Positions 35,674 to 46,630 of a DNA stretch of 64,000 bases are shown here, piece after piece. Below the pieces are notes generated by a model, which saw only the letters and a program-made list of their open reading frames with translations, did not search any database and was not told the DNA's origin. Position 1 is the first letter of the stretch; each line of letters begins with the position of its first letter. Location of the stretch: positions 128,972,543 through 129,036,542 of the forward strand of contig OY821518.1 in assembly GCA_963682025.1 (NCBI GenBank), in the 5' to 3' direction. The translations under genes and the position numbers were made by a program. The DNA comes from Cordilura impudica. Lineage: Eukaryota; Arthropoda; Insecta; Diptera; Scathophagidae.

Positions 35674-36731
35674 CTAGTATGCCCTGTCGTGCTTCGCAAC
35701 GATTTGCCGAGACTTATTAACATTTGTGTTTTTATATGCAATTTTTCCTGCGAAGTTATTATTATGCAATTAAAACATTTTATTTTATTTTTACTTTATA
35801 TGTTTTTTTTTATTCTAATGCTTGCTGATATACAATATTTTTTGTTTTTTTCATTCGGTGCACCAGTTATCAAATTTTTCGGTGTTCCTACTCTGAAGCA
35901 AGGTACATATAGCTGCCAATGAGAAGAACATGGATTTTCCAAATTAAACCTGCAACACTTAATAATGAATTTAGAAAATCATTGTCAATTTTTCATTTTA
36001 GCGATTTTTGATTTGGCGATTTTCGATTTTAGCGATTTTTGGTTTTTCTCATTTTTAATTTTGAAAATTTTTGTTTTGGCTATTTTTTCCCCGATTTTCG
36101 ATTTTGGCGATTTTTGATTATGGCGATTTTTGATTTTGGCTATTGTTAAATTTGACGAGTCTGACCCTACACTAATCACATTGATAATTAATGTACTTGC
36201 CAAAGGCTTTAAGACTGTCGCATTCGTAGTACTTCATATTTTTTTGTATAGGGGTGCCACGCCCACTAATACCATTCCGCCCAATTTTTATCAGACTACT
36301 CACATTACTATCTAATGGGCTGGTGCAAAGTGTCAAGGCTTTCCCTTTTATAGCACACCAGTTATATGATATTATATATTTACTTTATATCGGCGGCAAC
36401 TGCCCCGATCACTCCCATTTTCTGCCCGACTACTCACATTAATAATAGATGAGCTCAGAGAAATTTGCAAAGCTGTGTCTGTCATAGTAATCGAGATATA
36501 TGATATTGACTAATTACTTTAATAGTAGGTGACATCACACAAATTCGCAAAGCTCTCTCTATCATATGATACTATAAATTTTATTTGTATGGGGGAAGTG
36601 CCACGCCCACTAAAAATATTTCAAACAAATTGTAGCCTATAGTACTACCCGCAGTAAGATTCAGTGAAAATTTTTGGAAGTTCATATGAGTAGTTACGGA
36701 TATTGCCTCCTACAAACAAACAAACAAACAC
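35674..36731 (-). mobile_element. Non-autonomous Helitron, 5'-truncated
   Basis: Minus-strand 3' end: GCGAAGCACGACAGGGCATACTAG at 35674, the common Helitron pattern of a G+C-rich segment just before CTAG. The interior has a GGCGATTTTTGATTTT minisatellite (35995-36150) and modules with GTGCCACGCCCACTA at 36253 and 36597. The 5' end is missing: the sequence stops matching the 37514-39358 elements after the CAAACAAACA run near 36730. Confidence 0.75.
35995..36150. repeat. GGCGATTTTTGATTTT-type minisatellite
   Basis: About eight imperfect 16-20-bp units. A shorter version lies at 38150-38275 in the neighbouring Helitron. The repetitive Lys/Ile minus-strand frame over it is a by-product. Confidence 0.8.
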
Positions 36732-37278
36732 ACTGCAGGAAATATCAATAGTGAAACAGTACTGGTTCACTATTGACTTTGTCACCAGTACTACTGACCA
36801 ACTATACCCCAGACAATGTAATTTTCTATAGACAGTTAACATGTACGTGTCACTGCAAATCACTAGTAACATTGGTACTATTGATTAGGTTGTGACTAGG
36901 TAGTTCTCATGGGACCATATGTAGACATTGGAACCAGATATTCTTGTACAAATTTGATTGTTCTTTCACTTTTCTTTTATAACTTCGTTTACTTATTTTT
37001 TTTTTTTTTTTTTTTTGATTTATTATAAAATAAATTTTTATTTACCTTTTATATCCAATTTTTCTATATCCTGTTTGAAAACTTTAGTTTTTCGTCCAAC
37101 CACGTGTTTCAAACAAAACTATAGAAATCAAGAAGACACAGAACTCCCAACTTCACTATGGAAAATTTTTTTGACAGGTAAAGTAAAGTAAATAGTGTTA
37201 ACAAAATAGTAGACAAAAGTGGCGACTTGGGGACACTTGACCCCAGGCTTCCTAAGGGGTAGATATAGATTATTAGTA
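36732..37278. other. Non-coding stretch
   Basis: No gene seen. It holds a short inverted motif around CAGTACTGGTTCACTATTG and a T run at 36990-37017. Confidence 0.5.
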
Positions 37279-37513
37279 TCTATGATATTAATAGGCTAGG
37301 CGATATTTTGTAACCAATGTTTTGTTGTACCGTTTTATCCTGATTTTGACCAAACGTACATGATTTGAAAGGTATTTCTTTGTATCCGTTTTGCAGATTA
37401 CAGATTTTTAAATTTTTTCCTTTATTGTGGGTAAATTGCATTTAAAGTTCCTACTAATACATACATAAAAGAAATAATAAATATAGCAAGCATAGTTACA
37501 ATTTTATATAACA
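37279..37513 (+). mobile_element. Small Helitron, 3'-truncated
   Basis: Starts TCTATGATATTAATAGGC at 37279 and follows the 364-bp family for about 200 bp. The next Helitron (CTAG at 37514) replaces its 3' part. Confidence 0.7.
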
Positions 37514-37955
37514 CTAGATGTAACCCGGTGTGCTTCGCTACCCCGTCCCTCCCGAATCGTAATGAAAGGGCTCACGCAAAGTCCCAAGGCCCTCACTATT
37601 ACAGTAATTCAGATATATCACATTTAATATTAAGTTTGTATGAGGGTGCCATGCGCATTTGTCCAATCCCGACCATTTTTTTGTCTAACTACTCACGTTA
37701 ATAAAATATGATGAACTGAGACAAATTTGCAAAGCTCTCTCCATCATAGTACTTAATATATATGATATTAAAAATTTACTTTGTATGGGAGGTGCCGCGC
37801 CCGCTAAAAATATTTAAAAAAAATACAGCCTGTAGCGCTTTCCAAATCCGCAGTAAGACTCTGTGAAAATTTCAGGAAGATCAGATGAGTAGTTACGGAA
37901 ATTACCTTCCACAAGCATACAAACACACATTACCTCTTTATTATGCTAGTATAGA
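37514..37955 (-). mobile_element. Non-autonomous Helitron, 442 bp
   Basis: Minus strand: TCTATACTAGCATAATAAAG at 37955 to GGTTACATCTAG at 37514, with A and T flanks. It carries two of the CACGCCCAC-type modules (near 37650 and 37797) and AAGCACACCGGG just before the 3' end. Confidence 0.8.
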
Positions 37956-39358
37956 TTATTAGTATAAATTTTTTTTTTCGATACTTGCTGATATACAATG
38001 TTTTTTGTTTTTTCATACGGTATAACAATTATCAGATTTTTCGGCGTTCCTACCCTGGAGGTACATGTAGCTGCCCATGAGAAGAACATGGATTTTCCAA
38101 TTTAGATCTGGCAACACTTAACTATTGGCCTTGAACTTAAAATATCATTTGGCAATTTTTCTTTTTATAAATTTTTGATTTTGCCCATTTTTGATTTGGA
38201 AGATTTTTGTTTATTGGGCGATTTTTATTTTTCGCGATTTTTGGGTTTGGCGATTTTTGAGTTTGGCGATATATTTTCCACGACAACTCACATTGATTAC
38301 TAATGTACTGTCGCTTTCGTAGTACTTCATATTTTTTAAATAGGAGGTGCCACGCCCACTTATCCCATCCCGCCCAATTTCTATTGGATTACCCACATTT
38401 ATATCTGATGGGACTCGCGCAAAATATCGAGTCTTTCCCTTTATAGTACACGAGTTATATGATATTAGATATCTACTTTGCATGGGCGATGCTACGCCCA
38501 CTGCTTCGATCACGCCCATTTTTTGTTCGACTAATCATACAAAGAATATATGAGCTCACGCAAAGCCACAAAGCTCTCTTTTTTACAGTACCCCAGATAT
38601 ATGACATTAAATAGTTACTTTGCATGGGGAGTGCCACCCCCATTGGTGTGAACCCGCCAATTTTTTGTCCGACTGCTCATACTAACATCTGATGGTGTCG
38701 TGCAAAGTATCAAAGCTTTCGTTTTTTAGTACACCAGTTATATGATAACATATATTTACTTTGTACGGGCGGTGCCACGTCCACTGCTCCGAGCACGCCC
38801 ATGTTTTGTCCAAATAATCACGTGAATAACTTATGGGCTCACACAAAGTCCCAAGACTCTCACTATAACAGTACTCCAGATATATGGCATTTTATATTTA
38901 CTTTGTATGGCAGGTGCCACGCCTATTGGTCCGATAATGCGCATTTTGCATCCGACTACTCACATTAATAATAGGTGACATCAAAAAAATTTGGAAAGCT
39001 GTCTCTATCACATTACTCGAGATATATAATATAGAATTATTACTTGTATGGGAGGCAGCACGCCCACTTAGCCGATCCCGCCCATTTCCGACGTAGCTAC
39101 TAATATTAACAGTAGGTGACCTCACACAAATGTACAAAGCTCTCCCTATCATAGTACCCAATATATGATATTAAAAATTTACTTTGTGTGGGAGGTGCCA
39201 CGCCCACTAAAAATAGTTTAAAAAATTATAGCCTATAGCACTTCCGATATCCGCAGTAAGACTCTGTGAAAATTTCAGGAAGATCAGATGAGTAGTTACG
39301 GAGATTACCTCCTACAAACAAACAAACACACATTACCTCTTTATTATATTAGTATAGA
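37956..39358 (-). mobile_element. Non-autonomous Helitron with 141-bp array, 3' end missing
   Basis: The minus-strand 5' end TCTATACTAATATAATAAAG is at 39358. The far part (from about 37985) matches 35810-35980 of the element at 35674, but the last about 135 bp with the CTAG end are absent; the 442-bp Helitron lies there instead. Confidence 0.75.
38340..39215 (-). repeat. Tandem array, seven units of about 141 bp
   Basis: The GCCACGCCCAC-type landmark falls at 38349, 38491, 38633, 38774, 38916, about 39057 and 39197: spacings of 140-142 bp. Each unit also has AGCTCTC-like and ATATATGATAT-like words. The same module appears, more diverged, inside the RepHel-bearing Helitrons at 6930-7500 and 46810-47240. 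Confidence 0.88.
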
Positions 39359-40770
39359 TTGATTCGCAGATTACCAAATGTGCCATCATTTATGACCGCA
39401 CTGTATATATTCCTATGTAGAGTCATCTGATTTAGCATGCCTACTTTTAATAGTAACATCGCGTAATAACTTTAAGTAAGAGATAATAAAGGAATATATT
39501 GTTAAAAAATGGAGCTATTTGCCTTTCGCCATTTTTATTATTACGAGTATTATTTATACTTACCCCTTTGAACATTCATAATATTCAAATAATATAATAT
39601 TCAAATAAACAAATTTTTCTACATTTGAATATTCATTAATTTTTTAATCGACAAATTAAGAACATTAACAACCAACCCTTAAAACAACAACCCCAAAAAT
39701 CAAAACATACATCAAAGACGCGGATAAAAAATCATAAACCATTTTACATTATTATATTTCAAAATGGTTTTATGATTTTAAACTTGTTCACTCTGTAAGA
39801 CAAACTTTTCTTTATATTCTAAAGTGTTCGTTTTATTGGATTTGTACAACAAACTGTTAATACACCCACATCGACACCCATGTACACATTCGTATTATGT
39901 ACTGACAGAGTTGAGTGTATCACGGTACTCTTGACGTGAGCTATAAGCTTTTTCACTTCCTTTTTGTAAATATTTTAAATCCTGTAAAGAATTAAACTAA
40001 TACACAGTTGGTGGTGGTGACACCAGTTTCTGTGTTTTTTTTTTTTTTTGCTTAACTTTATTTTCATTGTAATAATTTTTGAGTTCTTTGTTCTGTGCTT
40101 TAACATAAACATAGTTTTTTTTTTTTGTGAGAAACATTTTGATGAGGGTGTTTACTTACCATTATTTTTTTATATATTTTTTTGAATTATTCTTTAAAAA
40201 ACAATTTATGTTTCTGGTCAAAGGTTAGCAATACCATAACATAATATTCTTTTGTGGCCTACCCCCCGCATAAGGTATTCATTCAATGTTGTTTTGGTAC
40301 AGGCCAGAGGAGGGGAAGGGAGCTTTTCTAAAGTGTTTTAAAATTCCATTAAATTAGATTGTAAAAGGTTTTTGATTCGGCAAAGGGAGTTTCAAATTTT
40401 TTACGCATATTTTGTTCTCACTTTTGTAAATTAATATTTAAACATTTATTATTTCAACCCACAGGTAGATTTTGTGTGAGGGAGGACGTATTCTTTATGT
40501 TATTTAGGGGGAGTTTGGTTTCGGTTAATGCTGGATGGTATTTAAAATGTTTATGGAGTTTTATAGAATTTTATTGTACATATTTACAATTTTTAAAACC
40601 TTGCTGCTATTAGTTTTAAATTATTTCAATTTGGAGATGGGGGTCACTTAAGAATGATGTTTTATTTTTTAAGGAAATTTCTTAAGGTTTATTCATATTG
40701 TAATATGATAAAATGTAAATCACCTATATATCGGTTCATATCAAATACAATTGTATCATATAATACATAT
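39359..40770. other. Non-coding stretch
   Basis: A+T-rich with several T runs (40037, 40115). No gene recognised. The frame at 40654-40869 runs into the MITE and is chance. Confidence 0.5.
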
Positions 40771-41173
40771 CGCACCTGTACCTCTAAAGTGAGTCAGTCA
40801 ACTCAAAATATTTCAATTTTCACTTTTTGCAAGAAAACGATGCGCAATGGCCGTATCTATCCACTGTAAAAATCTTACATCGATTTTTTTAGTCTTTCGC
40901 GAAAAAATACAGTTGTAACCCTCTTTGTGTTATAAAAGTAGCTTCATTAGAATCCACTAAAAAGACATATTTTGAGTTCCACCCAAAAAACTTATTTTTG
41001 ATGATCACTGAAAAAATCGCAAAAACAACTACTGTTGTATACTTATTATTCGCTATTCTTTACTATTAAACAAGTGTTTTTAAACTTTATAGTAAATATT
41101 AAAAAAATCCGTTTTTTGGCTCTACTGAAAATTTGTAAATTTTGAGTTGACTCACTTTAGAGGTACAGGTGCG
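40771..41173. mobile_element. MITE with long inverted ends (403 bp)
   Basis: Left end CGCACCTGTACCTCTAAAGT continues to GAGTCAGTCAACTCAAAAT; the right end is its inverse, lacking only a 4-bp CAGT repeat. Inverted similarity covers about 35 bp. No coding capacity. A target duplication is not obvious (AT or TA possible). Confidence 0.8.
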
Positions 41174-41782
41174 ATTTGTAGTTATTATAGTAAATACATA
41201 GTTCACTTGTTATCAGTATTCTTTAAAAAAAAAACAAAAACGCTAAATGAAAACTATTGAAGGTAGAAGTTTCTATTCAAAAACCTGTATCAAATACATT
41301 TATATAATAATCACGCCTTTTAAAAGTGTGTTAGTTGAAAAACTTTTAATCAAATTCCGATAATAATGCTTTAAAGTTTCGAAATATTAAATATTTTTGT
41401 ACTCTATACCACTCTTTGGTCGGGTTGTAATGAGTTTGTCTTACCAAAAATTCTTTAATTACTTTCTGTCTCTCCTGTTTTAGGCCTCTAAACTTCTTGC
41501 AGCGTTCCTGTCTGGAGCTTGTTTTTGTTTCAAACCTGTATTGACTTCAACTTTTCGTACTATATAGTCTGAGAACTGATGTGTTGATAGATTTTTTCAA
41601 CATGTTTTCTCTTTTCTTGGCCTTAAAAACATCATGTGTACCTGTGATTCTTTGACTAGCTGTTGGTAGGACCAAGTTGGATTGTATTTAATAATTTGGC
41701 ACATACTGTTATTTCATCACTCATTTTAACAACAAATCAACATTGGGATTGGGATTGTCACTAAGCGCAATATGGTTATTGA
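41174..41782. other. Non-coding stretch
   Basis: No gene recognised. 41395-41455 has weak resemblance to the CTATACCACTxTxTGGT..GGGTxTAATGAxTTTG end of DINE-like repeats. Confidence 0.45.
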
Positions 41783-41880
41783 GTATGGCTGTGGAGTAAA
41801 AAAAGTTCCAACTCCGACTACGACTCCATCCGCTGAAATTTTAAAGTTACGACTCCGACTCCTACTCCAAATCTGTGGTC
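41783..41880 (+). repeat. hAT-type left terminus with ACTCCGAC motifs
   Basis: TATGGCTGTGGAGT followed by several ACTCCGACT/ACGACTCC words, the counterpart of the inverted end at 52393-52487. See the finding on the large bracketed region. Confidence 0.5.
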
Positions 41881-42795
41881 AAAAACATTAACCGACTAAG
41901 TCGAAAATCATGCTTTCGAGAAAAATGACTTTTTATATAAATGTAATGAGGCTTCATTACGACTTAGGTCAGTATATTTTTATTAATATCTTTTTAATAA
42001 AGAGCGGTAGAGAAATGGGGATTTCACGTAAATATAAAGCGTTTTTAGTAGAATATGAAAGCATACATAACTCAAATCATCCTTAAGTCGACTTAGGCGG
42101 TTATCGCTTGTGACCACAGAAATTATGTTGTAGTTTTTTTATGCCAGTGAATCAATATAACATTTATTTTATTTTAATATTTAATTTATCTTTATTAATT
42201 CTTTGAGTAATAAACAAAATACTATCGGAAACTTTTAACAAAAGTTCAAAAAATAACTCTGCATTTGTCTTTAGAAATAGGATGGCCTCAATAATATTCA
42301 TTGATGCTCTCGAATCGGATCAGATGATTCTGAGTGCAGAAGATAATACTTCTTTTTCGGACGCAATGCCGCGGTGATCAGAGCACCCTGAATAATCTCA
42401 GGGTATTTTAGAATTGCATCTTTTTTGCTTAATCTGAAGAACGGCCAATTTTCTCTTCCTCCTTTAATGCCTGGTAAAAGTCTATTTTAAATGTAGCTAA
42501 GACTAATGGCGTTTTCTTTTCTGACAAAAAATGTTGCATGTTTTTCCCATTTCCCACTTTTTTCTCTTATTGTGTTCTTTTCTAAAAAAATATCAACCTT
42601 GCGAAAGGGTAACGTGTTCTTTTCTAAAAATATCGCACTACAAATATGTGAAAAAGTTGCATCTTTCGCACTTTAAAAATACAGAGGGTGAGAATCGCAC
42701 GTTAAAACAGCTGACATTTGTTTTGTTTATTAATGTGTATTTATGTGAAGAAATGAAAAAGAGTTAAATTTTTATTTTGTTTAAAATAAATTAAC

Positions 42796-44039
42796 ATGGA
42801 AAATATCACTACGCTAAAAATTTTTTAGATGAGTTGTTAGATTCATCTTTATCTTCATCTGATTATGAAATATATGATATGATGATGGGAAGAAATACAC
42901 AACCGCGAGCGAAATGATTTGTGGAGAACGTAATTAATAAATAATCTGAAGTTGATGTATGTTTAATTTCATAGGACAATAACTCCTTTTTCTAATATAT
43001 GCATATATACTTATTTTTATAAATTAAGAAGAATTTGCGTATTAGTCGGGAAGGTGCCATTGTTCTTTTTGAGAGATATTCATGGTGTTATTTCAAGCGA
43101 TCCTACCACAAAAATATCTTGTCATTTTTGTGGTAAGCTTGGCCAAATTCATAAAATACAAGAAGTAAAAATATTGTTTGTATGTTTAGCGGGAATAAAA
43201 CCATCTTTAGAGAAGTGGCAAACCTTTTCGACATTTCATTGTCAAACCTTCACAATTCCTTCAACAAGGTTTTACAATTCATTATGGAAGATGTAGCGCC
43301 GGAAGCAATACAGTTTCCTCAATCAGACGATGAAAAAGAAGCTGTTGCGAAAGAGTTTGAAATAGTATGATAATCTCTACTGATATGAAAAAATTTTATT
43401 AAAACAGTTTTAATAACTGTTTTACATTTATATTTACATTTCAGTAAGGACACCAAAACATAAAATTCGCTCAACATATGCGAACAGGCATGATGGTGTT
43501 TCAATAACCATGCAGGGTATTTGTGATTCGAAGTTACGATTCCTAGACGTATACGCTGGAATCCCCAGCAAAATCCACGACTCTAAGATATTAAATTTAT
43601 CGTTTATAGGAAAAGATTTGCAGCGTTTATGCTTTTCTGATTCTCATTTACTGGGAGATTCTGCATACCCCTTAATGGAATATCTTTTGATACCATATAG
43701 TGACTATGGCAACATGAGCGATTTGGAAAAAAAAATTATAATTTAAGATTTTGCAGAACAAGCGTTAAGATCGAGAATGCATTTGGTGTATTAAAATATC
43801 GTTTTCGACAGTTAATGCGTTTAGAACTTCATAACGTTGAAACAATGTCAAAATTCATTGTTGCATGTTGTGTTCTTCTTAGGGATAAAAGTCCTCCTGA
43901 AGATATTGCTGAAATATGCAGCAATGAATCAAATATAACTGAGCCTTCATGCGAGAATAGAAGGGACAACTTACTTTCTCAATTAGGGCAAATTAAAAGC
44001 AATCAAATAAAATTCTTTTTTAATTCAACAACAAATTAA
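42796..44039 (+). pseudogene. PIF/Harbinger transposase, broken
   Basis: A DDE transposase of the Harbinger type in at least four frames. N-terminal piece: MENITTLKI, shift, LDELLDSSLSSSDYEIYD. Middle (43182-43368): IFREVANLFDISLSNLHN, a helix-turn-helix-like segment, up to EKEAVAKEFEIV. The block that should carry the first Asp (usually near xCIDGT) is not seen. After GT..TTTCAG-like sequence (43367-43442) comes HKIRSTYANRHDGVSIT, then ICDSKLRFLDVYAG (second Asp), HDSKIL, LLGDSAYPL. A shift in an A run near 43735 precedes KIENAFGVLKYRFRQL, which holds the catalytic Glu, to 44039. Confidence 0.85.
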
Positions 44040-44399
44040 TGTATATATTTATTTATAAAAATATTAAAATCAAAAAACAAACGTATTTACATAAACTTTT
44101 AAGATTCAATTCATAAAAAGAAATTTCAATAAATTTTGATACAAAATGAAAAAGAAACAAATTATTATCATAAATAACATCATTCAAAATATTCTGCATT
44201 CATAATTTTCTGCATCGAAGTTTAATGTTGCTAATTAATTTATTAACAAAAATTCATTGAAAGGAATTAATTCTAAATTTTTATCGATTTCAAAATATCA
44301 CGTAATTTATGTTATTCCTTATTCAGAATCATTATGTTCAATTTAATTTTTAAAATCGATTTTTAAAAAATTAAATTCCGATATTTAAAAATTAAAACG

Positions 44400-44792
44400 T
44401 AAAAAATGTTGTTAGCTCCTCCTCAAACTCAAAACGTTTCTTCTTCGAGCCAGAGGTATTGTTGTTGTCGATAGCCGCATTTTTCCTGCCCATAATTGTC
44501 TTGTATCGTTCCTCACACTGCTTGGCATTCATGTTCGGCATTCACATCGCCTTTTTAGTTTTGAATTGTTTCATCGGCCCAGTAAGTGGCAAATAATTGG
44601 CGTATAGGTCCAGTAACAGACGGGTGTCCCTATCTGTCCAAACTAAAAAAAAATAGTTGTATTTATACATTATTATAATTTTTATATGATTTTCTTCATA
44701 TACTTACACTGCACTGTTCTACTCGCACTTGGGCTCTTATCACTTCCATTGTTAAGAATTAAGCATTCGCAATTTTCTATTTCAATATCCAT
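44400..44792 (-). pseudogene. Harbinger Myb/SANT-like accessory protein, two exons
   Basis: Harbinger elements usually encode a second, Myb-like DNA-binding protein that helps import the transposase and bind ends; here it is transcribed toward the transposase gene. Exon 1: ATG at 44792 to 44708 before GTAAGTA. Intron to TTTTAG (44643). Exon 2 from 44642 joins as VQ-F-WTDRDTRLLLDLYANY, a SANT-type helix, then MNAKQCEERYKTIMGR and a Lys/Arg-rich KKKRFEFEEEL. A stop after KTKKAM near 44547 interrupts the frame, so it is probably inactive. Confidence 0.7.
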
Positions 44793-45576
44793 TTTAATTT
44801 TTATATATTTATATTTTTAGTTATGGCTTTGGCTTCTTTTGTTTATTTGTTGATGTTTATTCAAGAAAAAATGTCAACAAAAAACAGCTGTTCATAGAAG
44901 AAAAGTGTTACAAAGTTGTGTTTGAAACCAATGCAATAAGAATCCATGCAAAGAGTTATACTATTTAACGTTTCCCAATATATAACTCTTTGATTGGATT
45001 CTCATTGAATTGGTTTCATATCAAAGCTATATGAAATTATTGAAATGATGAAGATCGAGATAAAGATTTTTTATTTCTATAGAAAAAAATAAAATAAGTA
45101 TATTACTCGTAACAGCCGTACTTATACAAATTTTAAACAGCATTTCAAATCCATTTTTAGCACAAAACGACAAAATTGTTTTCAAAACAGTATTTTAGCT
45201 TAAAATACCAATTTTAAACCTTGTGTAAATAAAATAATTTTAAAATTGGTTCGACCCTATTTTAAACCTATTTTAAAACGGGATTTGTGCTTTTTGCTTT
45301 TTGTTTGTTTTTATTTTGAACATTGTAGTTTTGTAGTTTTTAATAAATAATGGACACGCTATATTTGATTAATCGAATTGGTACGAACTATTTTTATTGC
45401 CAAAATTTTACGTTTTAATCGTATTTTGTTTACAATAGAAACTATTGTCAAATTTCAAATGATCATCAAAAGAAAATTTACAAAAAAAAGGAGCGACTCG
45501 TTTTCTATTCCAGATAAGGAACGCTTGCGCCTAGAAACCTCTTTGTTATCCATATTAATCAAAGTATTTATACAAA
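44793..45576. other. Non-coding stretch
   Basis: Contains what may be the end of the Harbinger element (AAAACAGCTGTT near 44880, compare AAAACAGCTGAC near 42704) but the boundary is not secure. No other gene seen. Confidence 0.45.
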
Positions 45577-45940
45577 CTAGCAGATTCCAGCACTCGAAAT
45601 TCGAGTGCAAATTCTAGGAAATTTTATTTTTTCATTTAATTAAGACCCTAAAGGTATGCTTCACAATTCAACTCATTTTAAATGAAGAAAACAAACCCAA
45701 CACAAACACATTAAAAATTTAATAAACACACACATAGCATTGTATAATTTTACGTATGTGTTAGTAGCAACTTTAGACGATCATAACTTCAAAAAAAAAT
45801 ATTCCAGACTTCAAAAAAATATATCTGGGTAACAGCTAAAAAGAAATACCTTTCAAATGATAAATTTTTTGTCAAAATCGGGGTAAAACTGTGAAACTTA
45901 CATCGGTCACAAGAAATCGCCTTGCCATTAATATTTTAGA
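45577..45940 (-). mobile_element. Small non-autonomous Helitron (364 bp)
   Basis: Minus-strand 5' TC at 45940 (A flank beyond), 3' CTAG at 45577 (T flank). Co-linear with the 8594-8957 copy, slightly more diverged. Confidence 0.8.
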
Positions 45941-46630
45941 TGATTATTAAAATAACTTGATTAAGTCAATTATATTAAAAGGAATATTTTTAATTTATAA
46001 TGATAATAGAACAAAGAAAACGGGTGGTGTGTAAACAATCAAAAAAAAAAATTAAATAAAACTGGTTATTTTAATACTTTTTTAATCTGCAATAAAATGA
46101 CCACCTAAGTTAAATTTATATCTATCATTTTGTTTTGACTGTTTTTCGTTATTTATTTAATAGACTAGTTCGTCATTAATTTTTTTTTTTCTATAAAAAC
46201 CATATTTTTCTCAAACACGGCAAAAAAATTATAGATACGAATACCGTATAAATTAACATCCATGATTTGGCTTCAGTACGACTCAAGTGCCAAATAAAAA
46301 AAATATAGTGTTGCCATCACAGAGTTTAATAAAACGTTAAAGCGTTTATTACTTAATATACTGATTATGAATGCGAATTTTTAACAAACTTTTTTTAGGC
46401 TTAAAATGTGTTTTAACTAATTTGTATTTGAAACCTGATATAAGATTTTTTTTTTTATGGATACGGCTGTAAATAGTTAGAGCTCAAATTAATTATTCAT
46501 ATACTAATAGTTACTCGCATGAAGCCTAAACTCCACTCTGATTTTCAGTTTTCCGTGTAATTCTCTTTTCTTTTAATAAAAAATTAACTAAAACACCAGA
46601 CCTATTTTAGATGTATAATATAAACTATAA
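45941..46630. other. Non-coding stretch
   Basis: A+T-rich, nothing recognisable. Confidence 0.5.

Noticed and set aside
35985..36203. Lys/Ile-rich repetitive open frame
   Set aside because: By-product of the GGCGATTTTTGATTTT minisatellite read on the minus strand.
42240..42500. Possible coding remnant on the minus strand near the Harbinger element
   Set aside because: Short frames such as LPGIKGGRENWPFF could be read but matched no family I could name.
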